Positions 53,533-62,928 of a stretch of DNA of 64,000 nt are shown here, one piece after another (position 1 is the stretch's first letter; each line of letters begins with the position of its first letter). The notes under the pieces were generated by a model that saw nothing but the letters and a program-made list of their open reading frames with translations, searched no databases and was not told where the DNA came from. Position numbers and translations under genes: made by a program. This DNA comes from an uncultured Schlesneria sp. (GTDB lineage: Bacteria > Planctomycetota > Planctomycetia > Planctomycetales > Planctomycetaceae), in the NCBI GenBank assembly GCA_903871875.1, contig CAIQIR010000033.1, positions 1-64,000 on the forward strand, given 5' to 3'.

Positions 53533-56500
53533 ATGAGTAGCGAATCCGAAGCGGCCGTCAAAGGCAATGGATCGAATCTGCCGCTGAAGACACTCGGTAA
53601 ATACCAGATCGAGCGAAAAATCGGACAGGGCGGCATGGGAACCGTGTACCTGGCCAAACATGTCGATCTGAAAAAATCAGTCGCACTGAAAGTCTTGCCG
53701 CGAGACAAAGCCAATAACCCCATCCTGGTCCGCCGTTTCAAGGCGGAAGCGCAGGCCGCGGGTCAGCTCGAGCACCCCAACATCGTCGCGGTGCATGATG
53801 CCGGCGAGGCCGATGGTTATTTGTACATTGCGATGGAGTACGTCGACGGCATCGATCTGTTCGAATACTTGAAGCGAAAGAAAGTCATTTCGGTCAAGCG
53901 TTCCATCGAGATCGTCAAAGAAGTCGCCTCGGCGTTACAACACGCGTTCGAGCAGAATATCGTGCATCGCGATATCAAACCTTCGAACCTGCTGCTGCGA
54001 AATGACGGGGTCGTCAAAATCACCGACCTGGGCTTGGCTCGTTCGATTGATGACACGCTGGAAACCAATATCACCCGCGCGGGAACCACGGTCGGCACCG
54101 TCGACTATATGGCTCCTGAACAGGCTCGAAACAGCAAGTCGGCCGATATCCGCAGCGATATCTATTCGCTGGGCTGCACTTGGTATCAAATGCTGACGGG
54201 GCTTCCTCCGTTCCCCGATGGCAGCATGACGAATAAGCTGCATGCCCATTCGACCAAGCCGCTGCCCGACCCGCGTGAGAAAAACGAAAATATTCCCGAA
54301 GGCATCTTCGCGATCTTACAACGAATGACGGCCAAAAAGCCCGAAGACCGCTATCAGACGCCAAAGGAACTGCTCGACGATCTCAATCATTCGAAGCTCA
54401 CCAATGCCGAATTCTCGGACGAGATCTTCAGCGATCTGAGCGATGACGATATCGTCGCGTATGACGACCAGGCGGACGACGACGACGACGAAGATGACAT
54501 TGTTCCCCGGAAAGACACCCGGCGACGAAAACCTGTCTCGTCGACAGAGTTCGAGCTTGGAGGAGCAGCTTCGGCCGCGAAGCGGGCCAAGAAAAATCGT
54601 GCTCGCGCCGACGAGAATCCCGTGCCATCTTCGAAGTCATCGAAAAAGTCGAAATCACGCGACGACGATCCTGACGAACCAACGTCTCATCGCAAACGAA
54701 GTTCGCCCGCTGGCGATGATGACAATTCTCCAAGTCACAAAACAGGAGCGGGGTCCAAGCCGGAAAAAGGTGCGTCCGCCGCAACCGACAAAAACACACC
54801 CGCGAAGAACAGCCCCAAGCCACTTCCCCCAAAACGACAACCCGTGGTTGAGGAAGACACGGCACCGAGATTCCTGAATTTCGAAACGATCAAATACTTT
54901 CTTTTCCTGGCGGGATTCGCCGGCATTGTGGTCAGTCTGGGATGGATCTTTTTTCGCTGGAGCATGGTCGTCGACGACTTCAATGTTCCGGCACCTGTAA
55001 AGACTCCCGTCGCCTCCACGGAGACTCCCGTCAAAACGGCTCAAGCGCCCACGGGGGTGGGTGAAACGACAACCCCCGCGGCCGTTGAACGTCCGGTGGC
55101 CGAATATGACATCGCAAAACAGCCATTGCCTGTCTGGGCCACCACCGAGAACGCCATTCCCGGCAACCTGCCAAACTTTTCCGTGGGACCGGGACCGACA
55201 ACGGGGACTCATTTTCCGACGATCAACGAAGCCCTGAGCGCCGCCGGCAAGAATGGAGGCGTCGTCAAGTTGTTGGGAAATGGACCATTCCTGATTTCGG
55301 CCGTCAACCTGGGAAATGTCAAACGGTTGATCATCATGGCCGGGTCGGTGGATGACCAGCCGTTGATCATCGTCAAGCCCACCGAATCGGGCAGTTCTGC
55401 GGGGATCGCGATTAACAACGGCGAACTGGACTTGCGCGGCGTCCACTTTGTCTTGGACCGAAACACCGAACCGGCCACATCACCGAATGCGATCATTGCC
55501 GTCTCGGATGGCCAATTGTTCGTCAGAGACTGTTCGTTCACGGCGATGGGCGAGGCCACAGCGGTTGTCTTCACCAGTACACAGGATTCACAAACTTCGC
55601 CGCCCCTCGAACCGAAGCTGTTGATCGATCGGGTCACCGCGCGGGGAAATGGATTGACGGGATTGAAGCTCCACCGCACAACCGCCGATGTCGTGATTAA
55701 GGATTCGCTGTTGGTCACGGGAAATGCGCCGGCAATTGATCTGGCCGGCCATCTGATTCCGCTGCTGGCCGAAACGGTGGTGCAAAAGCCCCGTCGGGCC
55801 ATTCGCGTACTGCGAACGACGTTGTGTGCCCGCAAAGAAGTGCTGGAACTCGCTGCAGAAAACACCACCAAACCGCCGGCGACCGAATTCTTGTTCAAAG
55901 ACTCGGTCTGTTCCGCCGAAGGCACGGGCAATTCCGCCGTGCTGGCGTCCGCAACACGCTGGCCCACCGTCACCTCAACCTCCGCCGGATGGCTGACCAA
56001 TTTGAATTGGACCTCCATTTCGTCGCTCTATCTGGGCTTTGATGAATTGCTTGATCTGGAGCGAGATTCGTTCAAGGTCACCGGATTGGATACCTGGCAA
56101 CGCGTCTGGGGCAAAAAATCTGAGGCGAATCAATTCCAATCGATCCAGTGGCAGGAATCGATGATTTCCGATCTCAGTTCCGTGTCGCCGAGCCAGTTCG
56201 ACAATGCCAAGCTTCCCTATCTGGAAATCAAGACCGCCGAAGGAAAGCTACCGGGTTGTGTCATCGAACAACTGAAAGTACCGGGCGTCATTTCCCAGTC
56301 GCGGCTGTTCGCGACCAGTCAGCGTCCCAAGCTTCCCTCCACAGCCACACCGACAGTCGATGCCGCGCTGGTGAGGAAAGTCGATCTGACGAAAGAAGAC
56401 TTAGGTCAGGTTTTGAACAAATCGGATTGGACCAGCGGCACTCTGTTTGAAGTATCGGGTTCAGGCCTTCGATCCATGTCACCGGCCAAGATCACGGACA

Positions 56501-57573
56501 GATCGTTGCGGATCGTCTTCTACCAGACCGATGGTCAACCGCTTAAAATTCAGCCGAAGATCTCGGAGCAAAAAACGAAAGCCGATTACCCGGCACTATT
56601 CTCCATCGAGAATGGCTCGTTGGAATTGCAATCGGCGGTCCTCGAAGCCACCCAAGCCGCGAAAGCGGCGGCTTCGCCCTGGCTGATCGTCACCAAAAAT
56701 GCCAGCCTCATCCTCAAGGGTTGCCACCTGAATGGCCCGCTCACTCAAGATCTGGAACAACATCGAGGTTTGATCGATTGGACGACAACCAATTCCCGTC
56801 CGGCCACAACCAGTTCCAACTCGCCAATCCTGTCGCTCACCAATTGTTTCTTGATGAGCACAGGAACCGGCATCCACGCCGAATGCTCGCAAGGAAATAT
56901 CTTTCTGCGAAATTGCATCCTGTCCATTCGAGGATACGGAATCGACTTGTCTCCGGTGCGTTCCGAGACACCATTGTCGCCGGTCATCGATTTGGCCCAT
57001 GTCACATTTTCCGCATCCAAAGCGGCGATTCGCGTCGAACCGATGACCAGTACGGAACCTGCCGTATCTCCAATGCGACTATTTGTCGATTACTGTGCGA
57101 TTGTCCCACCACTGGAATTCAAAGAGGGCGAGGCAGCCGAACCAGTGCTGATGGAGTGCGACCGAACATTGATCGAACAGAAGCAGATTGAATGGTGGGG
57201 GAACTCGAATGGAGTTGCGAATGAAGTGCCGACATTGCTGCGGCTGTCGAATGCCGACCCAGTGACGTCCATCGTGGGTTGGAATAAGGCTTGGGGCGAC
57301 GCGAATGCGGTACGGTTGCTGACAGGCTCCAAAGGAGTGATGCTGATCAATACCCTGCCCAACAAATGGGCCAATCTGAAAGCCGCATCTTTCAACCTGG
57401 ACCCGAATTCGCCTGCTGCGACGTGGGCCGAGGGCGGTCGCGCATTGGGCGCCGATCCACACCTTGTCGAAGAAGCCATTGTCGCGAAGAAGCAGCCGAA
57501 AGAAACAAAAGGTGCCCCGACAAAACCAGGTACTCCGAAACCAGGTGCGGGCAAATCAAACCCCGGCTTTTGA
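53533..57573 (+). CDS. Hanks-type Ser/Thr kinase with large beta-helix-like ectodomain
   Basis: A 1346-residue membrane kinase. The kinase domain (about 24-285) shows IGQGGMGTVYLAKH, ALKVLP (catalytic Lys), VHRDIKPSNLLL near 143, ITDLGLARS (DLG instead of DFG), and YMAPEQAR. A disordered juxtamembrane stretch of about 150 residues contains a run of Asp (residues ~310-330) then Lys/Ser-rich segments. One TM helix (FLFLAGFAGIVVSLGWIFF, about 455-473) follows. The extracytoplasmic part of about 800 residues has recurring short strands (ELDLRGVHFVLD, QLFVRDCSFTAM, GNIFLRNCILSI) in the pattern of a right-handed parallel beta-helix. It may sense polysaccharide or surface ligands. Ends Pro/Lys/Gly-rich. 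Confidence 0.93.
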   Translation: MSSESEAAVKGNGSNLPLKTLGKYQIERKIGQGGMGTVYLAKHVDLKKSVALKVLPRDKANNPILVRRFKAEAQAAGQLEHPNIVAVHDAGEADGYLYIAMEYVDGIDLFEYLKRKKVISVKRSIEIVKEVASALQHAFEQNIVHRDIKPSNLLLRNDGVVKITDLGLARSIDDTLETNITRAGTTVGTVDYMAPEQARNSKSADIRSDIYSLGCTWYQMLTGLPPFPDGSMTNKLHAHSTKPLPDPREKNENIPEGIFAILQRMTAKKPEDRYQTPKELLDDLNHSKLTNAEFSDEIFSDLSDDDIVAYDDQADDDDDEDDIVPRKDTRRRKPVSSTEFELGGAASAAKRAKKNRARADENPVPSSKSSKKSKSRDDDPDEPTSHRKRSSPAGDDDNSPSHKTGAGSKPEKGASAATDKNTPAKNSPKPLPPKRQPVVEEDTAPRFLNFETIKYFLFLAGFAGIVVSLGWIFFRWSMVVDDFNVPAPVKTPVASTETPVKTAQAPTGVGETTTPAAVERPVAEYDIAKQPLPVWATTENAIPGNLPNFSVGPGPTTGTHFPTINEALSAAGKNGGVVKLLGNGPFLISAVNLGNVKRLIIMAGSVDDQPLIIVKPTESGSSAGIAINNGELDLRGVHFVLDRNTEPATSPNAIIAVSDGQLFVRDCSFTAMGEATAVVFTSTQDSQTSPPLEPKLLIDRVTARGNGLTGLKLHRTTADVVIKDSLLVTGNAPAIDLAGHLIPLLAETVVQKPRRAIRVLRTTLCARKEVLELAAENTTKPPATEFLFKDSVCSAEGTGNSAVLASATRWPTVTSTSAGWLTNLNWTSISSLYLGFDELLDLERDSFKVTGLDTWQRVWGKKSEANQFQSIQWQESMISDLSSVSPSQFDNAKLPYLEIKTAEGKLPGCVIEQLKVPGVISQSRLFATSQRPKLPSTATPTVDAALVRKVDLTKEDLGQVLNKSDWTSGTLFEVSGSGLRSMSPAKITDRSLRIVFYQTDGQPLKIQPKISEQKTKADYPALFSIENGSLELQSAVLEATQAAKAAASPWLIVTKNASLILKGCHLNGPLTQDLEQHRGLIDWTTTNSRPATTSSNSPILSLTNCFLMSTGTGIHAECSQGNIFLRNCILSIRGYGIDLSPVRSETPLSPVIDLAHVTFSASKAAIRVEPMTSTEPAVSPMRLFVDYCAIVPPLEFKEGEAAEPVLMECDRTLIEQKQIEWWGNSNGVANEVPTLLRLSNADPVTSIVGWNKAWGDANAVRLLTGSKGVMLINTLPNKWANLKAASFNLDPNSPAATWAEGGRALGADPHLVEEAIVAKKQPKETKGAPTKPGTPKPGAGKSNPGF

Positions 57574-57962
57574 ACACTGATCCCGGCGACGAGACTGGTG
57601 TTGTTGTACAGGAATCGGCCTCACCATGAGTTTGCCGGCCGTCTCCGGTCGAGCCTTTGGCGCATCCCTGGTCGCCAAAAGAACCCCTCGACTTCACTGG
57701 TACGACGACTTATCCCGATCATTCACGAACAGCTCTGAACGACTTGTCCGCTGACTTTCCACCAGCCCTATCGTCGGCGCCAGAGTGACCGACGAGTAGA
57801 CTTGCCGTCCGTCAAGAATTGCCCGAAGCACGACGACGATCGAAGCCCCGCGTCATCGCGCTCGTCGCAGCCATCCAGAATTCGATCGGCGATCGTGAAG
57901 CGAAACCTCCTACGCTGCCAATCGAACTCGCCCGATCGGCATTGATCAGCAAAGGCAAAGTT
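57574..57962. other. Intergenic region (about 390 bp)
   Basis: No gene is supported. A longer open frame for the next gene could begin at 57819, but its first 48 residues have no domain character, whereas MFIAKHLAIIVAYVAA begins a signal peptide. I see no strong terminator after the kinase gene. Confidence 0.4.
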
Positions 57963-59444
57963 ATGTTCATCGCAAAACATCTGGCGATCATCGTGGCTTA
58001 TGTTGCAGCCGTCGCTAGTCCGACGGCTGCAGAACCGATCGACGTCGGTTCCCGTCGAGAGTTGATGATTGATGACGCCTTGATCGAACGCTTTGCGGGC
58101 GACGCACATTGGCAGTTGCAGCACCCGACACCACGAGAAATCGTGCTCTTACACGACGCCCCCTGGGAAGGCACCGGTTGCGGATATCATACGGTGTTTC
58201 GCGACGGCGACCTGATCCGGATGTATTACATCGCCGCTCAACTGACGAACGAGGACGGTTCTCGATTCGCCGGTCAGCCGAATTTCGTGTGCTATGCGGA
58301 AAGTCGCGATGGCAAAAGCTGGGTCAAACCGACGCTGGGCTTGGTGGAATTCCAAGGTTCGAAACAGAACAACATCATTTTGTCCGCTGGGGGTCTCGAC
58401 AATTTTTCGGCATTCAAAGACACCAATCCCGCCTGCCGGGCGGGCGAAGGGTACAAAGGTGTCTCGTCCGGGCCGGGAGGCCTGTTCGCTCTGAAATCTG
58501 CGGACGGCGTTCACTGGTCGCGGCTGAAAGAGGCGCCGATCATCTCCAAAGGAACGTTCGATTCCCATAACATCACGTTTTGGGATCCGTTACGTCGACA
58601 GTATTGGGCCTACGTTCGTGATTTCCACTCGGGGATTCGAGATATTCGCGTCTCGACCTCGGCCGATTTTCTGACGTGGACCGAACCACAGCTTTTGACT
58701 TACGGTACTGGGCCTGACGAAGCGTTATACACAAACGGCGTCATTCCCTATCCACGGGCACCGCACATTTTCGTCGGCTTCCCCACGCGCTATACCGAAC
58801 GAGACGTGACTCCGGTCTTGGAATTGTTACCCGATTGGCCCCACCGTCAGGCACGCATGAAGATTCACCCCCGATTTGGAACGGCCATCACGGATGGTCT
58901 CTTCATGTCCAGCCGCGACGGCCACACGTTCCGGCGCTGGGGCGAGGCGTTCGTTCGTCCCGGCATCGAGCGCAAGCACAATTGGCTGTACGGTGATGGA
59001 TACCAGAACTGGGGGTTGCTCGAAACGGCGGCCGACGATCCCGATGCGCCACCGGAATTGTCGGTCTATTTCGTCGAAGATAACTGGAAACGAGCGACAC
59101 GGTTGCGACGATCAACGTTAAGAATCGATGGCTTTGTGTCGCTGCAGGCCCCCTTGTCGGGTGGTGAACTGGTCACAAAACCAATCCGTTTTATCGGCCA
59201 CGAATTGTCGTTGAACTTTTCTACGTCCGGAGCGGGCAGCTTACGGGTCGAAATCCAAACAGCCGACGGACAGCCCCTGCCGAATTTCACGCTGTCTGAT
59301 TGCTATGAACAATTTGGCGATACGTTAGACCGGCGCGTCATCTGGAAAGCGGGTCACGACGTCAGTGCACTCAGCGGAAAGGCCGTGCGATTGCGATTCG
59401 TGCTGAAGGACGCCGACCTGTTCTCCTGGAAGTTTTCTGATTAA
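57963..59444 (+). CDS. Secreted beta-propeller protein, GH32/GH43-like
   Basis: A 493-residue exported protein. A signal peptide (IAKHLAIIVAYVAAVASPTA) is followed by a five-bladed beta-propeller pattern: SRRELMIDDALIERF, GYHTVFRDGDLIRMYYIA, ADGVHWSRLKEAPI, DSHNITFWDPLRRQYWAYVRD. A C-terminal beta-sandwich-like part follows (ELSLNFSTSGAGSLRVEIQ). These resemble GH32/43/62/68-related proteins, but I cannot place the three catalytic acids firmly. It may bind or cleave polysaccharides. Start ATG follows AAAGGCAAAGTT. It precedes a serine hydrolase gene by 70 bp on the same strand. Confidence 0.82.
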   Translation: MFIAKHLAIIVAYVAAVASPTAAEPIDVGSRRELMIDDALIERFAGDAHWQLQHPTPREIVLLHDAPWEGTGCGYHTVFRDGDLIRMYYIAAQLTNEDGSRFAGQPNFVCYAESRDGKSWVKPTLGLVEFQGSKQNNIILSAGGLDNFSAFKDTNPACRAGEGYKGVSSGPGGLFALKSADGVHWSRLKEAPIISKGTFDSHNITFWDPLRRQYWAYVRDFHSGIRDIRVSTSADFLTWTEPQLLTYGTGPDEALYTNGVIPYPRAPHIFVGFPTRYTERDVTPVLELLPDWPHRQARMKIHPRFGTAITDGLFMSSRDGHTFRRWGEAFVRPGIERKHNWLYGDGYQNWGLLETAADDPDAPPELSVYFVEDNWKRATRLRRSTLRIDGFVSLQAPLSGGELVTKPIRFIGHELSLNFSTSGAGSLRVEIQTADGQPLPNFTLSDCYEQFGDTLDRRVIWKAGHDVSALSGKAVRLRFVLKDADLFSWKFSD

Positions 59445-59514
59445 CGTGCGTGGCGACAGTGAGCGCACGATTGCCAACGATGTCATTTCCCTGCGATTTT
59501 CTACGGAAACCAAG

Positions 59515-60642
59515 ATGAGAACTGTTGCTCGAAAGCTGCATCCCGCACGCTGGCAGTCTGTCGTCGATCTCGCCAACACCTTTTGCGAATCCAGCAAGAT
59601 TCCCTGTATTGCGATCGCCACCGGTACGGATAGCACCATCGATGGTCTAGCCCATGTGGGACGACAACAACCAGACGCCCCGGCGCCCTTGCGCGACGAT
59701 GCGATCTTTCTGGTCGCTTCGATCACCAAGCCGATTGTCGCCATGGCGGTGATGCAATTGATCGAGCGTGGCTGTTTCTCGCTGGTCGACCGCGTGGTGG
59801 ATTTCATTCCCGAGTTTGGTCGGCAGGGAAAGTATGGAACAGAGATACGTCATCTGTTAACGCATACGTCTGGTCTGCCCGACATGCTGCCGGACAACGT
59901 CGAATTGCGAAAAAATCACGCGACGCTGAAACGGTTTGTCGAACGAACGTGTGAGGAAGCACCCGCGTTTTCGCCCGGCAAAGGCGTCCAGTATCAAAGC
60001 ATGGGCATCGCCGTTCTGGGGGAAATCATCGGCCGCGTCAGTGGCAAGACGTGTGCCCAGTATCTACAGGACGAATTCTTTCAACCACTCGGCCTGCGCG
60101 ATACGGCACTGGGTGCGCCGGACGATTGGTTTGACGGCGCAGCGCCCAAAATTGATCGAGTTCCCGCAGCGGTTCTGATGGAAGAACAAGCGGCCGGCAC
60201 CGATTGGACCTGGAACAGCCGGTACTGGCGGCAACTGGGAGCCCCGTGGGGTGGACTGCTGACCTCGGCCACCGATTTGTCCGGTTACGCTCAATTCATG
60301 TTGCGTCGAGGATCGACCATCGACGGGCGGCGTTTGCTGGCTCCGGCCACGATCGAAGCCGCCACGCGGAACCAATTCGAATGCATGCGCGATATCGCCG
60401 AATTCGAACGGCGGTGTCGGCCATGGGGGCTGGGATGGCGAATGGATTGGCCCGCCCATAGTTCCAACTTTGGCGATCTATTGGGACCGCGCGCGTATGG
60501 GCATTGGGGCGCGACGGGAACAGTCTTGTGGATCGATCCCGACGCCGGCACGTTCGCGATGATTCTGACCACCCTGCCGCAAGATCTGTCCGGCAAATAC
60601 ATCTCACGACTTTCCAACGCAATCGTGGCCGCCTGGGAATGA
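59515..60642 (+). CDS. Beta-lactamase-family serine hydrolase (class C/EstB-like)
   Basis: A 375-residue serine hydrolase without a signal peptide. Active-site SITK lies at residues 69-72 (SxxK), YQS near 160 (YxN/S position), and HWGATGT near 325 (HxG). Family block HLLTHTSGLPDMLP is present. Such proteins act as esterases, D-aminopeptidases or penicillin-binding hydrolases; a true beta-lactamase role is unlikely to be decided by sequence. The start chosen gives MRTVARKLHP after GGAAACCAAG; an in-frame GTG 23 codons upstream is possible. It ends about 28 bp from the convergent ATPase gene. It follows the GH-like gene closely and may be co-transcribed with it. Confidence 0.9.
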   Translation: MRTVARKLHPARWQSVVDLANTFCESSKIPCIAIATGTDSTIDGLAHVGRQQPDAPAPLRDDAIFLVASITKPIVAMAVMQLIERGCFSLVDRVVDFIPEFGRQGKYGTEIRHLLTHTSGLPDMLPDNVELRKNHATLKRFVERTCEEAPAFSPGKGVQYQSMGIAVLGEIIGRVSGKTCAQYLQDEFFQPLGLRDTALGAPDDWFDGAAPKIDRVPAAVLMEEQAAGTDWTWNSRYWRQLGAPWGGLLTSATDLSGYAQFMLRRGSTIDGRRLLAPATIEAATRNQFECMRDIAEFERRCRPWGLGWRMDWPAHSSNFGDLLGPRAYGHWGATGTVLWIDPDAGTFAMILTTLPQDLSGKYISRLSNAIVAAWE

Positions 60643-60670
60643 GGATGACGCACGCCGGAAGAAAGACCGA

Positions 60671-61942
60671 TTATTTCGCGGTGGGAGAGGCCAGGCGCAA
60701 GCCCAGCACCCGGCGAACCTCGACCGGACTGGTTCGTCCTTCGGCGATCGCGGACATCGCTCGCTGACCGATGCCCACAAAACCACTCCGAACGGCGACT
60801 TCTTGAATGTCGTTCGCCTCGCGGCGTTCGAGGATTGCTCGACCGACTTCGCTGCCTTCGGGACGTAAGAGTTCAGTCAGCAGCAAACGACCGTGATAGC
60901 CGGTTCCCGCGCAACGGTCGCAACCGGCAGGCACTCGCACGCGGGTCACAGTCAAACCGAATTTATCGGCTTCGTCGGTGCTCCACGGGGCGCAGTCACA
61001 CAGCCGGCGGAACAATCGCTGACACAGGATCGCTCGCAATCCGGTTCGTAACAGGTAAGGTTCGATACCCATGTCACCCAGACGACTGATCGCTTCGGCC
61101 GCACTGCCCGAATGAAACGTCGACAAGACAAGATGCCCCGTCAGGCAGGCTTGAAAGACGGTCTCAGCGGTCTCGCGATCACGAATCTCGCCGACGAGAA
61201 TGACGTCGGGATCTTGCCGCATCAGCGACCTCAATCCGGTGGCGTAGTCAAATCCGGCGGTTCGATTGACGGGTGATTGCGAAACACCAACCAACACCGA
61301 TTCGATCGGATCTTCCAATGTGACAAAACTTTTTCCGACACCGACTTCGCGCTGCAGTTCCCGTAAACAGGCGTAGGCGGTGGTGGTCTTGCCACTTCCG
61401 GCGGGTCCCGTGATCAGGATCGCCCCGCTCGTCTCGTGCAAAAGTTCGAGCAATTCAGGAAGCAAGTCTTCGGGAAGCCCGAGTTCGCCTGGCCAGCGAT
61501 ATCGATCTGACCGAGCAAACAGACGCACGACCCCCTTCTCTCCATAAAGCGTGGGAAAGGTACTTAGTCGCATTTCGACGTCGGCGGGCGATTCGCGCAG
61601 CCGGCCTTCTTGCGGGACATCTGTACGGTACGTCAGCAGTTCGGCCAGCACTTTCAGTCGCGCAATGATGTTCGGAGCGAGCGTTCTGGGATAGCTTGCA
61701 ACGTGCTGCAAGACGCCGTCGATCCGCCAGAGCACCTGAAGTTCGCTGAGACCGACGGTGAAATGAATATCGCTGGCACCGGCTCCGACGGCGGCACGCA
61801 GGATATACGCCACCACTTCCGTGACATATTTGGGGCTGTTGGGGTCGAGTGCCGGAGCTCCACTCGCGAAGCATTCCGCCAACGAGGTCATTCCGATTGG
61901 CCGGACATCTCGAGCAGGCTCGGAAAGGGAATTCTGCGACAT
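60671..61942 (-). CDS. GspE/PilB/PilT-type secretion ATPase (orphan)
   Basis: A 423-residue cytosolic hexameric ATPase of the type II secretion/type IV pilus superfamily. N-terminal PAS-like piece GASDIHFTVGLSELQVLWRI is followed by the ATPase core with Walker A GPAGSGKTTT near 180, Asp box FVTLEDPIE, Walker B-like DPDVILVGEIRD, and His box TGHLVLSTFHSG. A Cys cluster follows (LCDC then CDRCAGTGYHG); one pair is C-x-C, shorter than the usual CxxC. It is smaller than PilB/GspE because the long N-domain is absent, closer to PilT size. Start ATG follows GCAGG. No inner-membrane partner gene is nearby. It may drive the pseudopilins encoded elsewhere. Confidence 0.92.
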   Translation of the reverse strand: MSQNSLSEPARDVRPIGMTSLAECFASGAPALDPNSPKYVTEVVAYILRAAVGAGASDIHFTVGLSELQVLWRIDGVLQHVASYPRTLAPNIIARLKVLAELLTYRTDVPQEGRLRESPADVEMRLSTFPTLYGEKGVVRLFARSDRYRWPGELGLPEDLLPELLELLHETSGAILITGPAGSGKTTTAYACLRELQREVGVGKSFVTLEDPIESVLVGVSQSPVNRTAGFDYATGLRSLMRQDPDVILVGEIRDRETAETVFQACLTGHLVLSTFHSGSAAEAISRLGDMGIEPYLLRTGLRAILCQRLFRRLCDCAPWSTDEADKFGLTVTRVRVPAGCDRCAGTGYHGRLLLTELLRPEGSEVGRAILERREANDIQEVAVRSGFVGIGQRAMSAIAEGRTSPVEVRRVLGLRLASPTAK

Positions 61943-62190
61943 CGACAAAAACCTGCGAGCGAAAGGAATCGATCGGAACGGCTCGACGTCACCAGATTAA
62001 GACGGTTCCACTCGAAATGAAAAGGGTGGAAACGAGTTTTCGACGGGAAAACGATTCGTCGACAAGAGGTTCGGCGTTGGGAGTTCTGAACGGCCCTGCC
62101 CTGCCTGATCCGTGTTGAACCCACTCGAGTTAGCCCGTCATCGATCCATTCGATCCAAATATCGTGCGAAATTCTCAGGCTGGTAAAACA

Positions 62191-62221
62191 CAACAGGCCG
62201 GAACAATGTTCCGGCCTGTTG
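62191..62221 (-). terminator. Intrinsic terminator of the histone-like gene
   Basis: A perfect 14-bp stem (CAACAGGCCGGAAC and its complement) with a 3-base loop, followed on the minus strand by TGTTTTACC. It lies 29 bp after the stop of the small basic-protein gene, which supports that gene being real and strongly transcribed. Confidence 0.9.
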
Positions 62222-62250
62222 GGATTGTTGTAGCATTTGAGCCGAGAAGC

Positions 62251-62349
62251 TTACTTCTTGGCGGCAGCCTTTGGCTTAGCCTTGGCCGACTTGGCTGGCT
62301 TGGCGGCTTTCTTGACGGTCTTAGCAGGGGCAGCTTTCTTCGTGGCCAT
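62251..62349 (-). CDS. Small Lys/Ala-rich histone H1-like protein (32 residues)
   Basis: A 32-residue protein of 12 Lys and 12 Ala, with Pro-spaced Ala-Lys repeats (TKKAAPAKTVKKAAKPAK). The composition matches the C-terminal tail of histone H1 and bacterial H1-like DNA-binding proteins. The ATG is preceded by CCAAGGAA, an excellent ribosome site, and the stop is followed 29 bp later by a perfect terminator, so the gene is probably real despite its length. It should be cytosolic and bind DNA or RNA. An upstream extension of 28 residues has an unrelated composition and is rejected. Confidence 0.8.
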   Translation of the reverse strand: MATKKAAPAKTVKKAAKPAKSAKAKPKAAAKK

Positions 62350-62928
62350 TTCCTTGGCTCCTTTTGGGAAGGACATCGGGTACCAATTCAGAAAACATGT
62401 TGTCACTCTTTGGCACCCAAGGGAGAGAGACAACTCGAAACCGCGACACTCTACTGGAGAGTGATGATTCGTCCTTGAATCTTAGCGCTGACCGAACGGG
62501 TCGGATCGTAGAGGCGTTCGTCAATTGCGTCAAGCAGAATCTGTTGAACGGCAATACTTTGTCCAATTCGTTCATTCCGCAACTCAATGAGATTTCCACC
62601 TGCATCACTGACGTAACCCATCGCGACACTTGGTGACTCGACGCTCGGAACTTCAGCGACCCTGATCGGACAGAGCCTTAAACTACTCTGACAACTCGGA
62701 TCCCGTGTTCCACACAAGTTTCATCGGCTTGAGAAGCCGTAACGATTTGGCGAAATTATCCGATTATTCGCGAGAAATCGAAAAAAAGCCGAAATTCCCG
62801 TGGTTTCGAGCACTCTCGAGACGTTTTCGTGATTCCCACAGCCTTGACTCCCCCTCCACTGAGCAGAACAATCTTCTCCCGGTTCCAGTCGCTCGATCGA
62901 TCTTAGTCTGTCAGTAGAAATTGGTTTC
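62350..62928. other. Divergent intergenic region (about 580 bp)
   Basis: It separates the histone-like gene (minus) from the aminotransferase gene (plus), so both promoters should be here. Overlapping short open frames in both directions show no domain. An AT-rich piece near 62755-62785 is the best promoter candidate for the aminotransferase. Confidence 0.4.
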
